Position numbers and translations under genes: made by a program. Source: Aralia elata (Eukaryota; Streptophyta; Magnoliopsida; Apiales; Araliaceae). Taken from it: a stretch of DNA of 64,000 bases. The notes under the pieces are model-generated. The model did no database searches. It saw only the letters and a program-made list of their open reading frames with translations, and was not told where the DNA came from. Shown here piece by piece: positions 10,179-19,313 of the stretch. Position 1 is the first letter of the stretch; the number at the start of each line of letters is the position of its first letter. The stretch spans positions 74,144,272-74,208,271 of the forward strand of contig CM068385.1 of assembly GCA_034770075.1 (NCBI GenBank), read 5' to 3'.

Positions 10179-11945
10179 AGAGTCACTTTCTAACCAAGAA
10201 AGACCAAGTCTTACTGGTAGATGATTATTCTAGGAAGCAGAAGAGGGCCAAACGATCTTCTTAAAAGAAGAACAATTCAAAGAAGGTATAAGGAAAGGCA
10301 ATAACTAAGGACACTAAGAACAAAACTGATGTAGATAGCAAAGGAGTTTGCTTCCACTGCAATAAGCCTGGACACTGAAAAGGAAACTATAAGGAGCATC
10401 TTGCAGAGGCTAACCAGAAGAAGCTTAGTGAAGCTTTGGTTACAGATATAGGTTTGTTCATCATTGAAATAAATCTTTCTGTAAGTCAAGGTTCTACTTA
10501 AGTATTGGATACCGGCTATAGTTCTCACATATACAATCCAATGCAGAGACTAAGCAGAAGTACAAAGCTAAACAAAGAGTAAGTAATCTTACGTGTGGAT
10601 AATGGAGCAATGGTTGCTACATTAGCCATAAGAACTTATAGTTTAGCGTTGCCTACGGGCAAGTCTATTAAGTTAATAAGTTGTTATTATGTTCCAGTTC
10701 TCTTTAGAAACATTATTACTTCCGTTGTTGGACAAGGAAGGTTCTGGTATTATATTTAAGAACAATTGTTGTTCTATTTATAATGATAATGTTTTGTTTG
10801 AAACTGGAAGATCACTTGATGGACTTTGTAAACTTGATTTACATGAAAAATAATTTTATAAATTGAACAAACTAGTAAAAGAAAAGGAGATGATCATTCA
10901 AAGAGTTGAATATGTGTATTTGATGAAATACAAGTCTGAATCATTTGAAAGTTTCAAAGAATTCAGAAGTGAAACAAATTGACAAAGTATTAAGATTCTT
11001 TGATCAGATCGAGGAAGGAATACTTGTGCAATAAGTTTCTAGATCATCTCAAAATGGTATTTTCTCATAATGGACACCTCCTGATACGCAATAATTGATT
11101 GGTGTATCTAAAAGGAGAAATCGTACCTTGTTGGACATGGTGCGGTCCATAATGATTCTTACCGACATTCTAGAATCCATCTGAGGTTATACCCTAGAAA
11201 CGGCTGCATATCTACAAAATAAGGTAACCTCAAAATCCGGCCCCAAGACTCCATAAAAGTTATGGATATGGAGGATTCCTAATCTTAAGTATGTTAAGAT
11301 AAGGGGTTAGCCAACTTATGTGAAAAGGTTTCAAAAGATAAGTTTGGGACAAAATCTGACAAGTGCAGATTTATGGGATATCCTAAAGAAAGTTTAGGAT
11401 ATTATTACTATAATCTTACACGCTGCCTTTTTGGATAAAGGTATTTATCATTGAAGGAGCTAGTGGGAGGATAATAGATCTTGAAGGAGTTCAAGAACCA
11501 CAAAGTACTACAAGTCAAACCGAGAAACCTGTAGATAGACCTATTGTACCACAACCGAATCGCAAATCTGGAAGAGTACTGAAGATACCTGGGAGGTATG
11601 GATTCATCATAGAGGATGATGATGAGGTACGCATCATAGAGGATGATGATCCAGTTATATACGATAAGGCTATGAGTAGTAGACACTCAGAGAAATGACA
11701 GATGGCCATGAAATCCGAAATGGACTCCATGTATGAGAACCAAGTATAGACTCTGGTTACTCCACCGAAAGGCATAGTGCCTAAAGGGTGTATATGGGTC
11801 TTTAAGAGAAAGACTAGGGCAAATGTCAAGGTAGAGACCTATAAGACTAGACCTGTTTAAAAGGTTTCAAATAAAGTCAAGGAGTTGACTGTGATAAAAA
11901 CTTATTACCTGGTAATGCTCAAGTCCATTTGGATTTTGCTTGTGA
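10179..11945 (+). pseudogene. Copia A protease, integrase and 5' RT remnant
   Basis: Pieces align to copia C 54750-56860: protease region (VLDTG near 10504-10518), integrase C-terminal half, and the start of RVT_2. Numerous stops and frameshifts are present. Relative to C there is a 273-bp deletion between two GATGAT repeats, with the junction at 10889-10894. It removes the integrase HHCC zinc finger and the first catalytic Asp. Copia B carries the same deletion (63144-63149) and many of the same stops. Short minus-strand frames here (11408-11829) are shadows. Confidence 0.8.
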
Positions 11946-13217
11946 TTGCAGCTTATTACGAAATCTGGCAAAATGGATATGGAGACGTCCTTCCTCAATG
12001 GAGAGGTTGAGGAGAATGTATATATGATACAGCCAGAGGGTTTTGTTTCAACGGTTGGAACAAACCAAGTCTGTAAGCTACAACAATCCATTTATGGATT
12101 GAAGCAAGCTTCTCGAAGATGGAACATCCGTTTTGATGAGATAATCAAAAGGTTTGATTTTATCAAAAATGAGGATGAACCTTGTGTGTACAAGAAGGTT
12201 AGTGGGAGCGCTGTTTCATTCCTTGTATTATATGTTGATGATATATTACTGATAGGGAATGATGTTCCTATGCTACAGTCGATCAAAATTTGGTTATCTA
12301 AACACTTCTCCATGAAGGACTTGGGTGAGGCATCCTATATTTTGGGGATAAAGATCTATAAAGATAGATCTAAAAGGATGCTGGGCTTGACCCAAGGAAA
12401 GTATATTGACTCGATGCTAAAGAAGTTTAGCATGGAAGATTCCAAGAGAGGTCTCATGCCGATGAGCCATGGAATACATCTCTCCAAGAAACAGGCCCCA
12501 AAGACACCTGAGGAGAGAGACCGTATGAGTAAGATTCCTTATGCTTCAACAATAGGATCTATCATGTATGGTATGATATGTACTAGACCAGATGTCGCTC
12601 ATGTACTTAGTGTAACAAGCAGATATCAGTCGAATCCAGGAGAAGAGCACTGGAAGGCAGTGAAAAACATCCTAAAGTACTTGAGAAGAACTAAGGATGT
12701 ATTTCTTGTCTACGGTGGGTATGAATTGAAACTAGAGGACTATACAGACTCAAGTTTTCAAACGAACCAAGATGACAGTAAATCCATTTCAGGGTACGTG
12801 TTTACCTTAAATGGTGGCGCAGTGAGTTGGAAAAGTTCCAAGCAGCAAACAGTTGCTGATTCAGTGACAGAGGCAGAGTACATAGCTGCAAGTGAAGCTG
12901 CAAAGGAAGCTATTTGGATGAAGAAGTTCATAACTAAACTTGGAGTGGTTCCTAGAATTAGAGGAGCTATACCTTTATTCTGTGACAACACCGGAGCTGT
13001 TGCGCAGGCTAAGGAACTCAGGTCTCATCAGATATCCAAACACGTGTTGCGGCAGTTTCATTTGATTAGAGAGATCATTGAAAGAGAAGATGTCACCCTG
13101 GAGCGTGTGGATTCTCAAGACAACATTGCGGATCCATTTACTAAAGCTTTAACACAACAACAGTTTGATCATCACTTAGAGAAGATGGGTATTAGATACC
13201 ATGGTGATTGGCTTTAG
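11946..13217 (+). CDS. Copia A reverse transcriptase (partial) and RNase H, open 3' half of pol
   Basis: This is a 423-codon uninterrupted frame. After about nine out-of-frame residues it enters RT at MDMETSFLNG (first catalytic Asp). YMIQPEGFV follows, then the YVDD active site at 12231-12242. RNase H follows with YTDSSFQ and TEAEYIAASEAA, then IADPFTKAL, with a stop at 13217 just before the polypurine tract. The upstream RT fingers are damaged, so a functional enzyme is unlikely from this copy. The sequence is almost identical to copia C over this span, while everything upstream is B-like and decayed, which suggests template switching or gene conversion near 11980-12010. Family: Ty1/copia RVT_2. 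Confidence 0.85.
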   Translation: MQLITKSGKMDMETSFLNGEVEENVYMIQPEGFVSTVGTNQVCKLQQSIYGLKQASRRWNIRFDEIIKRFDFIKNEDEPCVYKKVSGSAVSFLVLYVDDILLIGNDVPMLQSIKIWLSKHFSMKDLGEASYILGIKIYKDRSKRMLGLTQGKYIDSMLKKFSMEDSKRGLMPMSHGIHLSKKQAPKTPEERDRMSKIPYASTIGSIMYGMICTRPDVAHVLSVTSRYQSNPGEEHWKAVKNILKYLRRTKDVFLVYGGYELKLEDYTDSSFQTNQDDSKSISGYVFTLNGGAVSWKSSKQQTVADSVTEAEYIAASEAAKEAIWMKKFITKLGVVPRIRGAIPLFCDNTGAVAQAKELRSHQISKHVLRQFHLIREIIEREDVTLERVDSQDNIADPFTKALTQQQFDHHLEKMGIRYHGDWL

Positions 13218-13220
13218 TGC

Positions 13221-15053
13221 AAGTAGGAGATTGAAAGTAGTATGCACACAAGCCAATCATATTTGATATGATGTAGCATATACTTTGTAATCTTATTCAT
13301 TTATTAATAAAAGAATTCATTTTCTTAAAAGACATTTTACATTATCTACATGGTGCTGTTATATTAAATGTGATAAACCCATAGTTTTGAGCAATGCTTT
13401 TAGAATCATGATGGTGATCATGCTAATGAGATCTAAATTCAAGATAGCTCACAAACTAAAACCGTTTCTAATCGTTGGATTATTAAAAAGGGGATTAGTG
13501 AATCCGGATAGATTAGTACATACGTTGCTTGCTCTTAGGAAGAGGATGATTGATCTCATAATCATTTGTGTGGAGACACTAAAGCAAGTATGTAGGTGCT
13601 TATTGGAGAATAAGTACACTGAACGTGGCTCGCTAAGGAATACCTAATGGAGTTTTACTCGGCTGTCAATAGGAATTCCTCTAGTAATAGTAGTACAAGT
13701 GATCCTTGGACTTGAGATCATCATAGTATCTTGTGTATGATGAGTTATACTTTGACATATTCCTTAAGACCTTTAGGGTATATCAAAGGGTATGATTGGG
13801 TATAATAAGTTGTACATGGAGATAGGTGAATGATCAACAAAGAATCTACCACGTCTAGTAAAAGATGTGAATGTCCTATGTGATTCGATAAATGACAACT
13901 CAGTAGTCCTTGGCCAAGGCAGAATGAAATTAGAAAAGAGTTTCTAATTTGCATTATTTAGAGTTGTGCATTTGAGAATCGAAATACATATAATTAAATA
14001 AAATAAGACTTGACAGTAATTCCATGTCTTATATTTAATTGGGACATTGTATGGTAGAAGGATTGAATTGGACGGTAATTATGCACTGAAAGGTTCTTTT
14101 ATGATTAATGTTGAAATCTATATTATCTGGAAAGTCGTTGATCGCTAAGGGGGCTTACCCTTATTGTATAATAAATATTATTTATTTAAATAAATTAAAT
14201 AGTTTAATTTATTTATTTAAATAAGATTAGAATTGTTCTAATTGATTTATTCACAACCGGTTTAATATGGAGAACCTAAAAGGTCACACCGCAAAAGAAA
14301 AATATTTATTTAAGAAGTAAATAGCATAATTGTAATAATAAGTTAAGTGTATTTAATTTAGTCTATGGAGATAGAATAAATTAAATAGCTTAATATTTAT
14401 TATTTAATATTTTAGAAATATTAAATATAAATTAATAAGAGGAGTCTTATTATTATTATTACTATTATTATTATTATTTAATTCCTAATAGGGATTGAGA
14501 ATTAATTAATAGAAGTATTCTCTCATGAATTCCTAATTGGATTAGGAGCCTAAATAATTAAAGGAGTTTAATTATAATAGAAACCCTAATCCTAAATAGT
14601 TTAGGGAAGGGTTTTCCTACATCTATAAATAAGAGAAGTCTTATCATAGATTAGGATTACACACTCTTGCATTAGATTGTGGAGAGTACTTATAATTTCT
14701 ATAGAGATAGAAACTAGGGTTTTGTCAACACCCAACTTCTTGAATACCTATTCTTCCTTGGTGGATCACCTCTAGAGGCCAAACACTTGGGTGGCTAACG
14801 TTGATCAAAGGAAGGAATCTCATCGGTGGAATTCGAGGAGAACACGAAGGACTAGGAGTTGAACTTGTACCCGAGGAAGCTTTGATCTACGAGGGTATAA
14901 TTCTTATTCTCTTTCTCTTTCGTTTAATTGATAATTGAACACAAGGATAGATCATGGTGATGGTTTGTATTAAAATTTTAAAATCCGTTTTATCACGCTT
15001 CCGCCCTATTTGTGTAATTTGATTGCATGCTTGCGTAATATACAAACCTGACA
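13221..15053 (+). repeat. Polypurine tract and 3' LTR of copia A
   Basis: AAGTAGGAGAT (13221-13231) is the plus-strand priming tract, abutting the LTR that starts TGAAAGTAG at 13232 and ends CTGACA at 15053. At 1822 bp it is almost the same length as the 5' LTR, and only scattered substitutions separate the two by eye. It repeats the TATA box (14624-14631) and telo-box. Frames at 13387-13647 and 13745-13954 are LTR sequence, not genes. Confidence 0.88.
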
Positions 15054-16387
15054 TCTGCGTTGCATTAACACTGGAAACCGGCGCAACTGCTCTTAAGGGC
15101 GCACCTGCGTTGTTCATACCCTTGGAACCGGCGCAGCTGCGCTGAGACTTAGAACCAAATTCTGCAGTTCGTGAGCAGCACAGTTCCAAGGCCAAAAACA
15201 GCCAACTTCATCACCCACACGACAAATTAACCAAACCCAGATGTTTGAAACTTTATAAAACTAAAACCTAACATGTATTTAACGATTCTAACAACACATA
15301 AACAACCAATTTAGAGGTTCAAAAATCACTGTTCATGCTCTTTTTAAATATTTTGACATGCTTAGCGAAATCAATCACTATGAACTCGATATACAACCAA
15401 ATCGATTCATTCAACTTGCATTCTTTTCCTATTTCAGTGAATTACAACAAACAACTATCAATCTCAGATTCTAAGCATGGATTGACACTCAATTTTGACT
15501 CTTAGGCAGACCATATATTACACAGTGAAACCAAAAGTCTAATTCTTCCTATTTCTTACACATGTGCGAATTTGATTACTGTAAACCACTTATAGATGCT
15601 TAATAATCAATTTATACACACTTATTAACATATATGTCCAACATATTATCAAATCATTCAACCAAAATAATTACAGTAAAGAACTTTGAGAAAAATATAA
15701 CAAGATTTTAGGGTTTTACCTTTAATTGTTTAGAAAAACTTAGTTAATCTTCCTCCTCTTCTTTGATTTCTTGGGCTCTTGCTCTTAATTCATAGAAAAA
15801 TTCTCTCTCAATTCTCTCTTCCTCTCTTCTTCTCTGTGTTTTAGCCTTATGAAAATAAGCTGACAAAACCTTACGTGATTTTATCAAGCCTCAACAGTTA
15901 CTAAACCAAAAAGGTTTATCAGTTAGAAAATATAAAGGGTCTCTAGGCCATGTTTGGCTAGAACCCAAAATCCCCTTTTTAATTTATTTTAATAAAATCT
16001 CCTTATAATATGATACACTTGTTACACTTTATTAAATTAAACTCAATTATTAATAAATCCAATTTAAACCCTAATAATAAAATTATAATTTCTATTTAGA
16101 CAACCATAATTATAATTTTATTTAATACATTATTTTATTAAATAAACCATTAATCCTCTAATTTAATTATTTAATTAAATTAGAATATTATCATTATCCT
16201 TGCGTAATAAAATACGCACCAATTATAAAATTATTTATCGTCAATTTACTTAATATTATCTTACTTAAATAAATCATACCACAATAATTACCATCCAATA
16301 TTTATTTAATTAAATAAACATCCCAACTAAAATATTTATTTTATTCGATAAATATTCTCAATTATTACGAAAACCACATTCGTTACA
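15054..16387 (-). repeat. Gypsy LTR L2, right part, with GC cassette
   Basis: This is the continuation of 4656-5787 after copia A. Its first 90 bases hold the rest of the GC cassette (GCGCAACTGCTC, GCGCACCTGCGT, and a perfect GCGCAGCTGCGC at 15131-15142). Then come flanks shared with L1 and solo1 (CTGCAGTTCG, GCCAAAAACAGCC, AACAACCAATTTA), a CT-rich tract at 15750-15840 and an AT-rich stretch. It ends TTCGTTACA at 16387, followed by the gypsy polypurine module. The frame at 14887-15195 crosses the copia A boundary and is spurious. Confidence 0.7.
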
Positions 16388-17060
16388 TTCTTCCCTCCTT
16401 AAAAGGATTTTGTCCCCAGAATCACCGCGCAATTAACTCATCCGTTACATTCTTCCTTCCTTAAAAAGATTTTGTCCCCAGAATCACTATACAAAGATTA
16501 AACAAATAAATGAGGGTAATTTTGGATCATCTTATCTTCGAGTTCCCACGTAGCTTCTTCAGCGTTGTGGTTCCTCCAAATTACCTTAACAGAAGGTATC
16601 ACTTTATTTCTAAGAACTTGCTCTTTCTTGTCGACTATCTGAATAGGAACTTCTTCATATGACAGATCTTTTTTAACTTGCAATGGTTCATATTCTATGA
16701 CATGCTTATAGTCGGACATGTATGGTCGTAACACTGAAACGTGAAATATGTTATGAATGGCTCCCTCCTCTTTAGCTACTCGGGGCTCAACCTCCCTAGG
16801 CTGACTGAATCCTCCCACATCCGACATCCTGACAACAAATTTTAAGTTTTAATTAATACTCGGTACTACTCGCGGCACATAGGTTGTTAACACATAAGCA
16901 CATATCACATAACGTCTTTTATTATCTTTAATGAATTTCTTAATTCATTCCTTAGAACTCGATAAGAGTTTATCACCACTATGTTCTCTATCTCCTAAAA
17001 AGGCTACTACCCTAAGGTTTTTCCACCTAAGGTTCATAACCTACAACTTTGATACCAACC
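16388..17060 (-). mobile_element. Deleted gypsy interior between L2 and LTR2
   Basis: A 673-bp interior holds a 3' module (polypurine tract plus hairpin, twice, at 16388-16423 and 16440-16485), a fused mini-ORF, a short leader, and a tRNA-iMet-like PBS (ACTTTGATACCA, 17046-17057) beside LTR2. Everything between the upstream ORF start and the end of pol is gone. L2 and LTR2 are not matching LTRs (L2 keeps a cassette region that LTR2 lacks), so this is a recombinant or deletion product, not a simple element. Confidence 0.65.
16498..16827 (-). pseudogene. In-frame fusion of upstream ORF start to pol C-terminus
   Basis: This 109-codon open frame has residues 1-21 (MSDVGGFSQPREVEPRVAKE) matching the start of the G1 upstream ORF at 24882. 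From about residue 22 it matches the last part of pol (HNIFHVSVLRPY...EATWELEDKM), the chromodomain-like tail. The join is at about 16764, inside a short CTCC-rich stretch. The fusion kept the frame open. Whether it is translated is unknown; it is most simply a deletion relic. Confidence 0.7.
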
Positions 17061-19216
17061 TGTGACACCCCCAAATCCGGGTACTTCATTCCCACAAGAT
17101 TTGGTGTTCACTATTTAATTAAATCACATCACATTTAACTACCCATTCAAATATAAATGAAAATTCTTAATTGAAATAGAAATCTCCCATTAAAGGGTTA
17201 CAACATCTTAATAACATCAATCCCAGGTCATCTAACCTTAAACAGAAGCATCAAAGCGGAAACATAACATAAATGACATAAGTCTATTACATAACATCTT
17301 TCAACAAATTAAACAAGTCTTCATCACTTGTTTGCTTTGCCTTTGTCCTTACTAGTGGATGACTCATCAATTCTTTCAACTTTAGCTGGAATGTTATTAT
17401 GCAAGGGTGAGCAACAATTGCCCAACAAGTATCACAATAAAAATAATAATAACATGCGAATAGTCAATGGATACTGAATAGCTGAAAGGTCGGCTTTTGA
17501 ATCAAGATTATAAACAAGAATCAAAAGAACATCTGAGGGTCACAAGACCACGAACTATGTCCTAGGGTATCAAGTATTTCTACTTTAAACCTTTAACAGT
17601 CGTAAGACTATATGGACCTTACTTCTCGTACTTAGGAGGATCAACCCTTTGTACCATGTATGTGCACAATATCTAAACGCTAATGCGTAAAATAATCCCC
17701 TATAAAAGGGTTGTTCATCTCAGTTTGACATCAGAGTCCGCACCAAAGGAGGTTAGGTTTGGATTTGCTTCAATAACGTTTCTAGAATTTAGAACGTTCA
17801 TCAACTATGGACTAGTCGAATCAATAACGGATCGCTAGTCAATCAAGGCTCAATAATTAAAATGTAAATGGTATTTAAGAACCAAAAACTGAAGCTCACA
17901 AAGTGTACAATTGAATAAACTCTAAAATTGAATGAATAAACCAAAAACTGAAGCTCTGAAATGGGAATTAGAATATCTCATTTGGATTCATGAAATTGAA
18001 TGAATTAGGATAAAGAACTTGCCCAATAAAGTAATAGAGGTAGGAAACTTACACAATAAAAGAGTGAAGTTCAATAACTTGCGTAAAGTAATAAGTAAAG
18101 ATAAGATACTTGCGTAATTGAAATCAAGGTAAGGTAGGAAACTTGCACAATAAAAGAGTGAAGTTCAGAAACTTGCGTAAAGTAATAAGTAAGGATAAGA
18201 TACTTGCGTAATTGAAATCAAGGTAAGGTAGGAAACTTGCACAATAAAAGAGTGATGTTCAGAAACTTGCGTAAAGTAATAAGTAAGGATAAGATACTTG
18301 CGTAATTGAAATCAAGGTAAGGTAGGAAACTTGCACAATAAAAGAGTGAAGTTCAGAAACTTGCGTAAAGTAATAAGTAAGGATAAAATACTTACGTAAT
18401 TGAAATCAAGGTAAGGTAGGAAACTTGCACAATAAAAGAGTGAAGTTCAGAAACTTGCGTAACGTAATAAGTAAGGATAAGATACTTACGTAATTGAAAT
18501 CAAGGTAAGATAGGAAACTTGCCTCGTACGTAGATTATAAATTAAAATTCACGTTCATTAAACAACCTTTGATGATTGGTTTAAGTTATGCAGGAAAATG
18601 TATGAAACTCTCTAATCCTCTAAATTTTCTCAAATTTCTCTCTTTCTCTCTTTGTGTTTTCTTTGATTCAACGTAGCAAAATGAAATACTGATAATAAGA
18701 ATACACTTAACTTAACTGATGAATACATGGGTGTCAGTTACCCCATAATGGGTTAACTGGCTCCAACCTCCACTAAGGCCTTGTTTGGTTAATTCTTTTA
18801 TTCCTCCTTTGCACTTAATATAATAAATTGCTTATAATATAGTTTAATGTCACATTTTTAATAAACAAATTATATTACAATTAAATAAGAGCTACTACTA
18901 CTCAATAAATTAATTAATCATATAATAAAATTCTCATTTATTTATAACAATTCAATAAATCTCTAATTAATTATTAAATTAACTAGAGCAACGTCAAAAC
19001 TAATAAATAACTCATTTAATTAAATTATCTCAATTAAATTCACACTTGCACTATAAAATAACTTCACATTAATATAATCAATGTAACATATTTAATTAAA
19101 TTAAGCTACAACAATTTCATCAAATATTTATTTAGCTCAATAAATAAATCACACAAATATTTATTTAATTCAATAAATATTTAAAGATCAAATATATAAA
19201 ATTCTCGTTCGTTACA
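17061..19216 (-). repeat. LTR2: gypsy LTR shared by two neighbouring interiors
   Basis: 2156 bp, TGTGACACCCCC...TTCGTTACA on the plus strand. It has a PBS on its left (for the 16388-17060 interior) and a polypurine tract on its right (as 3' LTR of G1), so it serves both interiors. It contains the GCAAGGGTGAGCA box at 17401, five copies of a 94-bp tandem repeat, and a CT-rich tract near 18600-18660. Compared with L1 and L2 it lacks about 1 kb, including the GC cassette. Confidence 0.8.
18038..18507. repeat. 94-bp tandem repeat, five copies, in LTR2
   Basis: The unit starts AGGTAGGAAACTTGCACAAT, with copy starts at 18038, 18132, 18226, 18320 and 18414, exactly 94 bp apart; a partial sixth begins at 18508. 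Each unit contains three AACTTGC/TACTTGC-type motifs about 30 bp apart, so it is a higher-order repeat of an older short unit. Confidence 0.9.
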
Positions 19217-19313
19217 TCTTTCTCCCTTAAAAGGATTCTGTCCCCAGAATCACGACTTAATTAATTCGTCTCGTTACATTCTCCCCCCTTACAAAGATTC
19301 TGTCCCTAGAATC
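19217..19313 (-). other. Duplicated polypurine tract and hairpin module at G1 3' end
   Basis: On the minus strand a purine run abuts the LTR, preceded by a GATTCTG-TCCC-CAGAATC hairpin (19234-19251). A second copy of the whole unit, including a TGTAACG-like LTR start and a GGGGGGAG tract, lies at 19270-19313 (hairpin 19296-19313). The same double arrangement is found at 16388-16485 and in diverged form in G3. Confidence 0.7.

Larger units (their letters stand above)
5788..15053 (+). mobile_element. Ty1/copia element A, full length, non-autonomous
   Basis: The element is 9266 bp, with LTRs at 5788-7608 and 13232-15053 bounded by TGAAAGTAG and CCTGACA, a tRNA-iMet PBS and a polypurine tract. 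Flanking pentamers are GCTGC (5783-5787) and TCTGC (15054-15058), a TSD with one mismatch. The interior has a long leader with a GC cassette and four-hairpin array, a decayed gag and 5' pol, and an open RT-RNase H frame. It shares the lesions of copia B in the first half and is almost identical to copia C in the last part, so it looks like a recombinant. It cannot encode a functional integrase. Confidence 0.85.

Noticed and set aside
18038..18507. CRISPR-like regularly spaced repeats (also 44366-44476, 45620-45860, 32730-32828)
   Set aside because: The units are head-to-tail tandem copies without unique spacers, in plant LTR-element DNA.
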